Shown: positions 17,014 to 25,762 of the stretch, piece by piece | How the letters are laid out: every line of letters starts with the position of its first letter | Position numbering within the stretch: the stretch's first letter is position 1 | DNA from: Bog-793 sp050013835 | GTDB lineage: Bacteria; Actinomycetota; Acidimicrobiia; Acidimicrobiales; Bog-793 | DNA: 64,000 bases | Assembly: GCA_050013835.1 (NCBI GenBank) | Contig: JBEKEM010000008.1 | Span: forward strand, 1-64,000 | Reading direction: 5' to 3' | Position numbers and translations under genes: made by a program | The notes under the pieces: generated by a model | What the model was told of the DNA's origin: nothing | What the model saw: only the letters and a program-made list of their open reading frames with translations | Databases searched by the model: none

Positions 17014-18222
17014 GTGACCGTCCCCCTGGCCCCGCCGGCGCGAGCCTCCCGTCTCGTCGTCGCGATCGTGACGCGCCACTGGGGCCAGGCCTCCAGCGAG
17101 GCGGCCGCGGCGACGCGTCTCATCGCCGGGGCGCTCGCCCGCCATGCCGACGTCGCCGTCGTCCAGCTCTGCGATGCCCCCGGCGCGACCCACCCGGACA
17201 GCATCTTCGAGGTCCACCCCGTTGTCGTCCACGGGGCGAACCCGCGCCGCAGCGCCCTGCTGCGCGCGGCGCTCAACGGACGCGCCAGTGCCAACGGACC
17301 ACCCCCAGCCGCGGCTGAGCTCCTCCGCCGCTACGGGGGGGAGGCGCCGGAGGTCCCGGCTGCCCTCAAGGAGATCTCCCCCGACGCCGTCGTCCTCGCC
17401 GGGGTCGACCAACCCTGGGACGTCTCGTCACTCGGGGAGCCCGGGCACGGGGACCGTCCCCGGGTGCTCGTGATCCCCTTCCTCGACGCCGGGCGACCTT
17501 CCCCGGGGGAGGTGGCGCGGCTCGTCGAGCACGCCGACCGCGTCGGCACGGTCCACCCGGGCGAACGGGCCATGCTCGAGTCCGTCGCGCCGGACCGCGC
17601 CCCCGACATCGTGCCCATCGACCTCGCCATCGGAGTCAACCGCCATGCCACCGCCGACCCGCTCGTCGGCGTCGCCGCCTTCGGCGAGTACGTCCTCCTC
17701 ATCCGGCGCTTCCCTGCCGGGGGGCCACGCCTCGCCCGCTCGGTGAACGCCGAGATGCTCCCGTCGATCCTCGACGGCCTCTCGGTCGCCGAGGTCGACG
17801 GCGAGACGTGGCGGATCTGCGACGACCACAACTCGGCGGCGTTGCCCGTCAACCCGAGCGGGGTGAACTTCGCCCGGCTCGTCGCCCGCGCCCGGGCGAC
17901 GATCGACGTCCGACCGCCCGGTCCGATCGGAACGATCGCCATCGAGTCGATGCTGCTCGGTGTCCCGGCCGTCGTGCCCGACGGCTCGGCCGCCCAGGCC
18001 CACGTCGCCGCCGCCAACGGCGGCCTGTGGTACCGGAACATCGGCGAGCTGTTCGACGCCGTGCGCGTCCTCGTGCGCACGCCCATCGGCGCGATCCTCG
18101 CCGGGCAGGGACGCACCTGGGCGCAGGCGCGGCACGGCGACATCGACGACTTCGTCGCCCGTATGGCCGCCCTCGTGCTTGGCACCGACACGGCCCCGGA
18201 CCCGGCTGACACCCCCGGCTAG
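17014..18222 (+). CDS. Glycosyltransferase-like protein (GT-B fold)
   Basis: The 402-residue protein starts at GTG 17014, six bases after the previous stop. The N-half (LVVAIVTRHWGQASSEAAAATRL) looks like a GT-B N-domain that binds an acceptor. The C-half has RARATIDVRPPGPIGTIAIESMLLGVPAVV (split by position: about 290-319), the donor-binding stretch of GT4-type enzymes in which a Glu contacts the nucleotide-sugar. The usual EXXXXXXXE is only half preserved. It ends the three-gene glycan operon and converges on the Ppx fusion gene 11 bases away. Exact sugar unknown. Confidence 0.65.
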   Translation: MTVPLAPPARASRLVVAIVTRHWGQASSEAAAATRLIAGALARHADVAVVQLCDAPGATHPDSIFEVHPVVVHGANPRRSALLRAALNGRASANGPPPAAAELLRRYGGEAPEVPAALKEISPDAVVLAGVDQPWDVSSLGEPGHGDRPRVLVIPFLDAGRPSPGEVARLVEHADRVGTVHPGERAMLESVAPDRAPDIVPIDLAIGVNRHATADPLVGVAAFGEYVLLIRRFPAGGPRLARSVNAEMLPSILDGLSVAEVDGETWRICDDHNSAALPVNPSGVNFARLVARARATIDVRPPGPIGTIAIESMLLGVPAVVPDGSAAQAHVAAANGGLWYRNIGELFDAVRVLVRTPIGAILAGQGRTWAQARHGDIDDFVARMAALVLGTDTAPDPADTPG

Positions 18223-18233
18223 CCCCGGCCCGG

Positions 18234-20141
18234 TCAGACCCCGCGCAGCTCGGCGGCGATCCCGTCGAGGATGTCCCGCTCCGAATGGACGAGGCTGTCG
18301 TGGCCGAGGAGGGCCATCACCTCGGCCAGGACAACGAGGCCGCCGACGATCACGTCCGCCCTCCCCGGCTCGATGGCGGCGCGGGTCCGCCTCTTGGCCG
18401 CCGTCTCCGCCGCCAGGCGGCCGAGCCACTCCTCGACGGCGCCCCGTGAGATCTCGACGAGGTGGACCCGCTCCGAGTCGTAGTGGTCGAGGCCGATCTC
18501 GAGGGCGACGAGCGTCGAGATCGTGCCGGCGACCCCGACCATCCGGCGCGGCACGCCGAGGGCGGGGAGGCGGGTGAGCGCTTCCTCGACGACACCGCCG
18601 ACGAACGCGCGGGCGGCCGCCAGCTCGGCGCCGCCGGGCGGGTCGCTGGCGAGGAATCGCTCGGTCACCCGCACGCAGCCGATGTCGAGCGAGGTGATCG
18701 CCGCCGGCGCCGCGTCAACCCCCGCCGACCCGGCGACGAGCTCGGTCGACCCGCCGCCGAGATCGACGACGAGGAACGGGCCGTCGGCGGCGGCGAGCTC
18801 GGCCGTCGCCCCCTTGTAGGAAAGACGGCCCTCCGCCTCTCCGGCGATGAGCTCGGGCCGCACCCCGAGGACTGCCGACGCGGCGTCGAAGAAGACCGCC
18901 GAGTTGCCGGCGTCGCGCGCCGCCGAGGTGGCGGTCGCCCGGACGCGTACGACACCGTGGGCGTCGATCAGTTGCCGGTACTCGCCTAACGCGGCGATCG
19001 TGCGGCCAATGCCCGCCTCGCCCAGCTCGCCCGTGCGGTCAACTCCCTCGCCGAGGCGCGTGACGATCATCCGCCGCTCGAGCGGGGCGCCGTCGGCGGC
19101 CACGACGAGCAGTCGGGTCGAGTTCGTCCCGCAGTCGATCGCCGCCACCGGGCCCGCGAGGCGCGGGGCGAGCTCGTCCGCGACCCAGCGGCCGACGGGG
19201 TCGCCACCGCCCGCCAGGTACCAGGCGAGATGGGCGTGGAGGCACTTCACCCCAGTCCGGGTGCCGCCCACGCCGCCGGCCGGGCGCGGTCCGGGATGGC
19301 CGGCGGGGATCAGCGCGTCACGCGCCGACCAGTAGCGGGTGTGCGCCGCGGCGAGCTCCGCTTGGTCGACGGCCGCCTCCGCCCGCCGGACGCCGCCGGC
19401 GGCCTCGAGCCGACCGACAAGCTCCCGCTCGTTCCGGCCGACAAGCCAGAAGGTCGTCGGCATCGGCGTACCGTCGTCGAGGAAGGGTGCGTTGGCGATC
19501 ACGACCGGGCCGCCGGCGGCGTCCCGCACGACGACCCGGAAGCCACCGGCCGGCGGGCGACCGAGCAGCTCCGTCACGGCGGCGAGGTCGGCGGCCGACG
19601 GCTCCCCCGTCGCCCCGGCGCCTCCCGGCGCACCGGCGGCCGCTTCGGCGGCATTGGGGCCGTCGAGCGGACAGTCGGTGACACGGGAGCGATGGGTCGC
19701 GATCATCTGGTCGACCCGGCCGCCGAGCGGCAGCAGGGGCCACACCGCCGCCGACAGGCGGACGAGCCCCGCCGGCTTGCCGCCGATGGTGCCGACGACG
19801 ATCTCACCCTCTCCGGTGGCCACCCGGCGCCAGCTCGCCCGCTCCAAGCCGGCACCGCCCGCGACCAGCGCGTCGCCGAGCGCGACCACGAGCGCTTCGG
19901 CGCTCGAACGCTGCGCGTAGTCGACCGCCGCGCGCAGGGCCGCCGCCTCGCTCGGCTCGCCGGCGCGGTCGACGATCACCGTGGCGTCGGCCGGAAGATG
20001 ACGGAGCGGGACCGAGGGGCCGACGACCACGACGACCTCGTCGGGATCGGCGCCGGCGGCGGCGCGGGCGGCTTCGGCGAGCCGGGAGGGGCCCGCGCTC
20101 TTCGGCCGGTCGACGGCGACGACGACAGCGATCGTGCTCAT
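18234..20141 (-). CDS. Three-domain fusion: MobA-like nucleotidyltransferase, DUF501, Ppx/GppA phosphatase
   Basis: This has 635 residues. Residues 1-165 resemble an IspD/MobA-type nucleotidyltransferase fold (IAVVVAVDRPKSAGPSRLAEA, EALVVALGDALVA) but lack the GxGxR nucleotide loop, so this part may be inactive. About 180-320 is DUF501 (GGFRVVVRDAAGGPVVIAN, PMPTTFWLVGR, GVKCLHAHLAWYLAG). About 330-635 is an exopolyphosphatase/GppA domain with both phosphate loops (AAIDCGTNSTRLLV and LVVDLGGGSTELV). DUF501 and ppx are usually separate neighbours downstream of eno and ftsB in actinobacteria; here they share one chain. Ppx hydrolyses polyphosphate or pppGpp. One leucine is a rare TTA (18989-18987). 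Confidence 0.85.
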   Translation of the reverse strand: MSTIAVVVAVDRPKSAGPSRLAEAARAAAGADPDEVVVVVGPSVPLRHLPADATVIVDRAGEPSEAAALRAAVDYAQRSSAEALVVALGDALVAGGAGLERASWRRVATGEGEIVVGTIGGKPAGLVRLSAAVWPLLPLGGRVDQMIATHRSRVTDCPLDGPNAAEAAAGAPGGAGATGEPSAADLAAVTELLGRPPAGGFRVVVRDAAGGPVVIANAPFLDDGTPMPTTFWLVGRNERELVGRLEAAGGVRRAEAAVDQAELAAAHTRYWSARDALIPAGHPGPRPAGGVGGTRTGVKCLHAHLAWYLAGGGDPVGRWVADELAPRLAGPVAAIDCGTNSTRLLVVAADGAPLERRMIVTRLGEGVDRTGELGEAGIGRTIAALGEYRQLIDAHGVVRVRATATSAARDAGNSAVFFDAASAVLGVRPELIAGEAEGRLSYKGATAELAAADGPFLVVDLGGGSTELVAGSAGVDAAPAAITSLDIGCVRVTERFLASDPPGGAELAAARAFVGGVVEEALTRLPALGVPRRMVGVAGTISTLVALEIGLDHYDSERVHLVEISRGAVEEWLGRLAAETAAKRRTRAAIEPGRADVIVGGLVVLAEVMALLGHDSLVHSERDILDGIAAELRGV

Positions 20142-20242
20142 CGCCGCAGCTTAGAAGCGCCCCGAGGTGCGCCCCGTGCACCGGGGGGCCGACGAGAGGC
20201 GTTCCCTCGGCCCGACCGGCGGTCCTTGGCTAACGTCGGGGC

Positions 20243-21274
20243 GTGTTCCGCGACGCCGCAGGTGTCGTCCGCCCCCGCCAAGGGCGCGGTCGGAGCCGGG
20301 CGGCCCGGGCCCACACGACGTGGTCGGCGGCCGGCGTGCTCGCCGGGATCGTCGCCTGCCTCATCGTCGCCAACGTCGCGCCGGCGGCGGCCGGGACCTC
20401 CTCGACCGGGGGCCTCGAGGCGCAGGCGAGCGCGATCGCGGCCACGCTCGCCCGGGACAACAACCAGCTCAACTCGCTCGGCGAGCAGTACCTGACGGCC
20501 AGGGCCGACTTCACGCGGGCAAGCGCCGCGGCCATGATCACCTCGGGGGTCGTCGCGCGGGTCGAGCGGCGCATCGACCGCGACCGCTCCGCGGTGACCT
20601 CGGCGGCGATCGGGGCCTACGTCAGCGCCGGGAGCACGACGGACCTCGGGAGTCTCCTCACCGACAAGCCGGACGAGGCGGCGGTTGAGCAAACCTACCT
20701 CCGCCTCGCCGAGGGCAGGCTCGACTCGGTGATCACCAGCTACGAGGACGCGGAGGCGCACCTACAGACGTCGCTCGCAGTCGAGACGCACGACGCCGCC
20801 GTCGCCAAGGCGGCGCTCGCCCGTACGGTCGCGGCACGCGGCCAGGTCGTCGGCACCTTGCGACGCGAACAGCAGCTCTACGACTCGGTGCAGGGCCGGC
20901 TCGCCCAGCTCGTCGCCGCCCAGCTCGCCGCCCGGGCGAGAGCCCAGGCCGCCGCAGCGACGGGCGGGAACCAGACGGGCCCGCCCTCGCTCACGGGGAC
21001 GAGAGGGCTCGGGACGTCGCCGATCCCGCCCGGGTCGCTCAGCCAGGACTTCGCCGATCTGCGCCGGTGCGAGTCCGGGGGGGATTACCAGAGGAACTCG
21101 GGGAACGGCTACTACGGCGCCTACCAGTTCGCCCTCCAGACCTGGCTGGGGCTCGGCGAGACCGGCCTGCCGAGCGACGCGCCCCCCGCGGTGCAGGACG
21201 CCGCCGCCTACCTCCTCTACAAGCGCGACGGCTGGCATCCCTGGCCGGCCTGCTCGGCCGTGCTCGGCCTGTAG
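20243..21274 (+). CDS. Secreted coiled-coil protein with Rpf-like transglycosylase domain
   Basis: In this 343-residue protein an N-terminal membrane/signal segment (about 28-51, ending APAAAG) leads into a long coiled coil (about 58-240), a Pro/Gly linker, and a C-terminal Rpf/lysozyme-like domain (about 268-343). The catalytic Glu is E277 in RRCESGGDY, followed by the family motif NGYYGAYQFALQTW and paired Cys (C276 and C337 in PWPACSA). Resuscitation-promoting factors cut glycan strands of peptidoglycan. The architecture echoes the NlpC/P60 protein at 12.6 kb. GTG 20243 is the start. It is inserted on the opposite strand between ftsB and the Ppx fusion. Confidence 0.85.
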   Translation: MFRDAAGVVRPRQGRGRSRAARAHTTWSAAGVLAGIVACLIVANVAPAAAGTSSTGGLEAQASAIAATLARDNNQLNSLGEQYLTARADFTRASAAAMITSGVVARVERRIDRDRSAVTSAAIGAYVSAGSTTDLGSLLTDKPDEAAVEQTYLRLAEGRLDSVITSYEDAEAHLQTSLAVETHDAAVAKAALARTVAARGQVVGTLRREQQLYDSVQGRLAQLVAAQLAARARAQAAAATGGNQTGPPSLTGTRGLGTSPIPPGSLSQDFADLRRCESGGDYQRNSGNGYYGAYQFALQTWLGLGETGLPSDAPPAVQDAAAYLLYKRDGWHPWPACSAVLGL

Positions 21275-21376
21275 GGCGACGCCCCGTCGCGGCGGTCCGT
21301 CGGCCCACACCCGCGATCCGACTGCAGCGCGCGGGCGCGCCCGGGCCGCTCACCCCGGCCGGTCAGCCCGAGCCGC

Positions 21377-21829
21377 TCAGAGGGCCCAGCGCCAGAACTC
21401 GAGCTCGTCGAGCGTCCGGCTCCACAGGCCCGCCTGACGCGACCGGTTGTCGGCCGCCACGGGGGGGTCGAGCGCCGAGACGCTTGTCGGCACGACGTCA
21501 CCGGGGGGGATCTGCGCCGCGCCGAGGCTTCCCGCACCGACGGCGTGGTCGCCCTTGCCCGGCAGGATCACGTAGGACCGCTGGCCCGGCCGGACGAGCC
21601 CGTACTCCTCGCGGGCGATCGCCTCGATCGTCGAGTCCTGCTTCATGCTCGCGATCCGGGCGCGCACCTCGGTGTTGTGCGCCTCGACCGCCGAAAGCTG
21701 GCGGCCGACGGCGGCGAGGGCGTCACGCTGGCGGACAATCGTCGCCCCGGGGAAACCCGTCGCGACAACGGCGACGGCGACGAGGACCGCACCCGCGACG
21801 ACGAGGCGGGCGCGTCGCAGCGACCTCAC
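21377..21829 (-). CDS. FtsB/DivIC septum-formation initiator protein
   Basis: At 150 residues it has a basic N-tail, one membrane span (about 8-30, LVVAGAVLVAVAVVATGF), then a short coiled coil (QRDALAAVGRQLSAVEAHNTEVRARI) and the family motif IEAIAREEYGLVRPGQRSYVILP. FtsB-type proteins link FtsL and FtsQ in the divisome. GTG 21829 overlaps the enolase stop (GTGA), so translation is coupled; the eno-ftsB order is standard. The tail after about residue 105 is Pro/Ala-rich and not conserved in the family. Confidence 0.88.
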   Translation of the reverse strand: MRSLRRARLVVAGAVLVAVAVVATGFPGATIVRQRDALAAVGRQLSAVEAHNTEVRARIASMKQDSTIEAIAREEYGLVRPGQRSYVILPGKGDHAVGAGSLGAAQIPPGDVVPTSVSALDPPVAADNRSRQAGLWSRTLDELEFWRWAL

Positions 21830-23121
21830 GGCCGGCCGCCGCGCCAGGGCCGCGCGAAGGCACCGGCGCCTGGCCACTCGGCGGCCTCGCCGAGCTCGCC
21901 CTCGATGCGCAGCAGCTGGTTGTACTTGGCGACCCGGTCGGATCTCGCCGGGGCGCCGGCCTTGATCTGGCCGCAGTTCGTCGCCACGGCGAGGTCGGCG
22001 ATCGTCGTGTCCTCCGTCTCCCCGGAGCGGTGGGAGACGACGCAGCGGTAGCCGGCGTCACGGGCAAGCCGCATGGTCGCCAGCGTCTCGGTGAGCGTGC
22101 CGATCTGGTTGACCTTGATGAGCACGGCGTTGGCGACGTGGCTGGCGATGCCGCGTTCGACCCGCTCGACGTTGGTCACGAACAGGTCATCGCCGACGAG
22201 CTGAACGGTCCGCCCGACGGCCTCGGTGAGGGCGGCCCAGCCCTCCCAGTCCTCCTCCGCCATCCCGTCCTCAAGCGAGACCACCGGATAGCGCCCGCAG
22301 ATCTCGGCCCAGTAGGCGGCGAACTCGGCCGGGGCGAGCGTCCGCCCCTCGCCGGCGAGCACGTAGGAGCCGTCCGAGTAGAGCTCGGACGTGGCGGGGT
22401 CGAGCGCGACGGCGATCTCGTCTCCCGGGACGCGACCCGCCTTTTCGATCGCCGCGGTCAGCATCGCCAGCGCCTCCTCGTTCGATCCCAGGTTCGGCGC
22501 GAAGCCCCCCTCGTCGCCCACACCGCCGCCGAGCCCAGCGTCGTGCAGGAGGGTCTTGAGGGCGTGGTAGGTCTCGACGCCCCAGCGCAGGCCCTCGGAG
22601 TAGGAGGCGGCGCCGTGCGGCACGATCATGAACTCCTGGAAGTCGACGTTGTTGTCGGCGTGCACGCCGCCGTTCAGCACGTTCATCATCGGCACCGGGA
22701 GCACGTGGGCGTCGACCCCGCCGAGATAGCGGTAGAGCGGCAGGTCGAGCTCGTCGGCCGAGGCCCGGGCCACGGCGAGCGAAACGCCGAGAACGGCGTT
22801 GGCGCCGAGACGCGACTTCGTCGGCGTCCCGTCGAGATCGACGAGGGCGAGGTCGATCGTCCGCTGGTCGAACGAGTCGAACCCCTCGAGCGCCTCGGCG
22901 ATCTCCCCCGCGACGGCACCGACGGCCACGAGCACGCCCTTGCCGCCGAAACGGGGGCCCCCGTCGCGCAGCTCGGTTGCCTCGAACTCGCCGGTCGACG
23001 CGCCCGACGGGACGATCGCCCGCCCCTCCGCCCCGCTGTCGAGAAGACACGTCACCTCGACGGTCGGGTTCCCCCGGGAGTCGAGCACCTCTATCGCGTC
23101 GAGCTCGGCGATCGCGCCCAC
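21826..23121 (-). CDS. eno: Enolase
   Basis: Enolase converts 2-phosphoglycerate to phosphoenolpyruvate in glycolysis. The length of 431 residues is standard. Visible motifs are LDSRGNPTVEV at the N-terminus, the catalytic loop SGASTGEFEATELRDG, DEGGFAPNL, the Mg-binding Asp/Glu of ALDPATSELY and LEDGMAEEDW, the catalytic Lys in IKVNQIGTL, and SHRSGETEDT. GTG 23121 is set by AGGAGA ten bases upstream. It is first in the eno-ftsB pair. A dyad covers its promoter region. Confidence 0.97.
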   Translation of the reverse strand: MGAIAELDAIEVLDSRGNPTVEVTCLLDSGAEGRAIVPSGASTGEFEATELRDGGPRFGGKGVLVAVGAVAGEIAEALEGFDSFDQRTIDLALVDLDGTPTKSRLGANAVLGVSLAVARASADELDLPLYRYLGGVDAHVLPVPMMNVLNGGVHADNNVDFQEFMIVPHGAASYSEGLRWGVETYHALKTLLHDAGLGGGVGDEGGFAPNLGSNEEALAMLTAAIEKAGRVPGDEIAVALDPATSELYSDGSYVLAGEGRTLAPAEFAAYWAEICGRYPVVSLEDGMAEEDWEGWAALTEAVGRTVQLVGDDLFVTNVERVERGIASHVANAVLIKVNQIGTLTETLATMRLARDAGYRCVVSHRSGETEDTTIADLAVATNCGQIKAGAPARSDRVAKYNQLLRIEGELGEAAEWPGAGAFARPWRGGRP

Positions 23122-23143
23122 AGACCTGTTTCTCCTGATCCGA

Positions 23144-23179
23144 CTGGTAGCCAAGTGACAGATGTGCTCAAAGGCTACC
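23144..23179 (-). promoter_or_regulatory. Candidate eno promoter flanked by a 7-base inverted repeat
   Basis: On the minus strand TTGAGC (23171-23166), 16 bases, then TACCAG (23149-23144) form a plausible -35/-10. The perfect arms GGTAGCC (23146-23152) and GGCTACC (23173-23179) enclose the same segment, so a regulator or a transcript hairpin could act here. The -10 match is poor. Confidence 0.35.
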
Positions 23180-23210
23180 AAAGTGGAGACCGGCCCGACA
23201 GGTGGGCGAC

Positions 23211-24662
23211 TCAGGCGGGAGCGGCCGCCTCCCAGTAGGCCCGGCGCGCCGCCTCGTCGGTCGCCGCGAGCGTGGTGCCGTCGGCCACAGCGAGCCGCTC
23301 GGCGTCCACGCAGCGCGCCCGGAAGCGCGCCGCCGCCCGCCGCAGCGCCCCCTCGGGATCGATCCCCCGGTCCGCCGCCTGGCGGGTGAGCGCCAGCAGC
23401 AGCTCGGCGAGTGCCTCGGTGTCGGGCCCGCCGAGGTCGTCGCCCACCCCCGTCGCCGCCGCGGGGGCCCCGCCGGTCACCCCCCAGCCAAGCCCGACCC
23501 CGGCCGCCTTGCGCTCGAGCTTGGCGACGAGGGCGAGGGAGGGCAGCCCCGCCGGAATCCCGTCCATCACGCTCTCCCTGCCCTTCTCCTGTCGCTTCAG
23601 CTCCTCCCACTGGGTGAGGACGGCGTCGACCGAGTTCACCCCTTCCACGCCCCCGAAGACGTGCGGGTGCCGGTGGACGAGCTTGTCGTGCGCGGTCCGG
23701 GCCACGTCGCTCAGGCTGAACAGGCCCTCGCGGCACGCGATCTCCGAGTGGAACAGCACCTGGCAGAGCACGTCGCCGAGCTCCTCCTCGAGATGCGCCG
23801 AGGCGGCGATGTCCGGCGGCTCGCCCAGCTCCTCGATCGCCTCGATCGCCTCGTAGCACTCCTCGACAAGGTGGTGGGCGAGCGACCGGTGGGTCTGGGC
23901 GGCGTCCCAGGGACACTCGTCGCGCAGACGCGTAATGACTGCTTCGAGCCGGGCGAGCTCGAACCCGACGGGTTCTGTGACCTCGGGCAGGTAGAGACAG
24001 GTGAGGTGGTCGGGCACGACGCGGTCGATCGCCGAGAAGGCGATCTCCTCGACGTGCTCGTCGGCACAGCCGAGCCGCTGGAGCACGACGGCGGTCGCCG
24101 GCGGAGACGCCACCGCCAGCTTGATCGCCGCGAGGATCGGGGGCGACCAGACGTGGGCGACGAGCAGGGGCCCGGTGTCACGGGCGGCGTCGACGGCGAA
24201 GCGCTCGCCGTCGACGAGCCGGACCCGCGACTCGACCGGATCGATGCCGAGTCGCCGCCAGGCCAGGTCGCAGAACGACATCCCGTCCACCACGTCGACC
24301 GTCACGCGTTCGTCGGCGACGAGCGCCCGCACCGTCGCCTCGAGCACGTATGGCGAGCCCGGCACCGCGTAGCCGACACGGCCTCCGGCCGTCGCCGCCG
24401 CGACCACCTCTTCGACGATGCCGGCGTAGGCCTCGGCGAAGGTGGCGGCTCGCTCGTAGTGGTGGTCGAGGGCGATCGCACCGTCGGCGACGAGCGGTCC
24501 GGCCGCCGGGTGCCGGGCGGTCCGCACGTAGAGGATCGGGAGAGCGGCGATGGCCGCGGAAGCCTGCGCCGTGAGGAACTCGGGGCCCGCCGGTCCGAGG
24601 CCGACGACGGTGACCGCCGGCCGCGGTCGGCCGACCCCGTCCGGTCCCGCCGCCCCGCCCAC
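23211..24662 (-). CDS. mazG: MazG nucleoside triphosphate pyrophosphohydrolase with tetrapyrrole-methylase-like N-domain
   Basis: This 483-residue protein is laid out like Bacillus YabN. A SAM-dependent tetrapyrrole methylase fold (about 15-215, VTVVGLGPAGPEFLT, GYAVPGSPYVLEATV) is followed by a MazG domain (about 235-350) with the metal motif EECYEAIEA and EEELGDVLCQ. KLVHRHPHVFG is also conserved. MazG cleaves aberrant or excess NTPs to NMP plus pyrophosphate. The tail (about 390-483) is less conserved. GTG 24662 directly abuts the upstream TAG, with GGAGG a few bases before. It belongs to the housekeeping run ending at eno. Confidence 0.93.
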   Translation of the reverse strand: MGGAAGPDGVGRPRPAVTVVGLGPAGPEFLTAQASAAIAALPILYVRTARHPAAGPLVADGAIALDHHYERAATFAEAYAGIVEEVVAAATAGGRVGYAVPGSPYVLEATVRALVADERVTVDVVDGMSFCDLAWRRLGIDPVESRVRLVDGERFAVDAARDTGPLLVAHVWSPPILAAIKLAVASPPATAVVLQRLGCADEHVEEIAFSAIDRVVPDHLTCLYLPEVTEPVGFELARLEAVITRLRDECPWDAAQTHRSLAHHLVEECYEAIEAIEELGEPPDIAASAHLEEELGDVLCQVLFHSEIACREGLFSLSDVARTAHDKLVHRHPHVFGGVEGVNSVDAVLTQWEELKRQEKGRESVMDGIPAGLPSLALVAKLERKAAGVGLGWGVTGGAPAAATGVGDDLGGPDTEALAELLLALTRQAADRGIDPEGALRRAAARFRARCVDAERLAVADGTTLAATDEAARRAYWEAAAPA

Positions 24663-25718
24663 CTAGCCTCCGAGCGAGCCGCCGGCGCCGACCGCCGAGG
24701 GGTTCGGCACGAGTCGGAGCGGCGGGCCCGCGGGTGGGCGCACCTGCCACGTGCCGTCGACCTTCGCCCAGGTCCCGTAAGCGGGATCGACCGAGACCCG
24801 CGCGGCGCTGACGACCGCGCCGAGCTGCCGGTTGGCGGCGGTCATGCCGGCGTCGATCACCGCGAGCGCCGCCTCAGCCGCGGGTGCGGCCGGGCGGCGG
24901 GTCACCTTCAGCAGCAGCCAGTACTTCCCGAAAACGATCGGGGCCGAGAGCTTGCCCACGGGGAGGCGCGCGACGGTCGTATTGAGCGGGTGCGCCAGGC
25001 TCGCGGGCAGGACGCAGCCCAGGTAACCCCCCTTCGCGGCCGAGGCGGCGTTCAGCGAGTTGTCCCGGGCGACCTTGGCGAAGCTGACGCCTCCCTCGAG
25101 GGCGATTGCCAGCTGCGACGCCTTGGCCTCGGAGGCGACCTCGATGACCCAGGTGCAGTCGAGCGTCGTGGAGGCCCGGTGGTGCCGCTCGTAGCGCGCG
25201 ATCCCCGCGTTGGAGAGCGAGACGCCGGTGTCATGGGCGGCGAGCACGTCCACGTCGGTCTGCAACCTGACGAGGTCGGCGAGATACGGCCCCGCGAGGT
25301 CGGCGAGGATCGTGGCGCCGGTGAGACGGCACGATGACCCCGACGGCGGCGTGTAAGCCTGCCCGAGCTGTTGCATCACAACCTTCCCAACGACCGATCC
25401 CGAGGCGAGCGAGCGCCGGTCGACCGCGGCCTGGATGGCATCGGCCTCGATGAGGAACGAGAGGGAGCTGGCCGCGAACGCCGCGCTGTAGGTGTGCGAG
25501 CCAGCGCCGAAGACGGCGGAAGCGCTCCCGGACTCCGCCTCGATCAGGCACCGGTAACCCGGGTCGGCCGCCACCGAGTCGAGCGCGGCGTCGAGCGTCG
25601 ACTGCGCGACGTCCACCCCGTTCACGCGGGCCGCGTAAGGCGTGAACTGCGCGTCACAGGCGCCGAGTGCCGAGGCCGCGCCGACGGCGAGACAAAGGAG
25701 AACACAGATCCTGCGCAC
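24663..25718 (-). CDS. Lipoprotein with PpiC/SurA-type parvulin domain
   Basis: This 351-residue protein begins with a lipoprotein signal (RRICVLLCLAVGAASALG followed by C at about 21). The SurA-type N-domain has an early NGVDVAQSTLDAAL stretch. Residues about 180-270 resemble a parvulin (SEAKASQLAIALEGGVSFAKVARDNS, then GGYLGCVLP and APIVFGKYWLLLKVTRR). Parvulins isomerise prolyl bonds and act as chaperones of exported proteins. It sits between mfd and mazG, as in other actinobacteria. GTG 25718 has no ribosome site, but TACCAT lies nine bases upstream, so a near-leaderless mRNA is possible. Catalytic competence is uncertain. Confidence 0.8.
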   Translation of the reverse strand: MRRICVLLCLAVGAASALGACDAQFTPYAARVNGVDVAQSTLDAALDSVAADPGYRCLIEAESGSASAVFGAGSHTYSAAFAASSLSFLIEADAIQAAVDRRSLASGSVVGKVVMQQLGQAYTPPSGSSCRLTGATILADLAGPYLADLVRLQTDVDVLAAHDTGVSLSNAGIARYERHHRASTTLDCTWVIEVASEAKASQLAIALEGGVSFAKVARDNSLNAASAAKGGYLGCVLPASLAHPLNTTVARLPVGKLSAPIVFGKYWLLLKVTRRPAAPAAEAALAVIDAGMTAANRQLGAVVSAARVSVDPAYGTWAKVDGTWQVRPPAGPPLRLVPNPSAVGAGGSLGG

Positions 25719-25762
25719 GCTTCGCCGATGGTACGGGCCGCTCGGGTGCCAAGCCAACCGAT

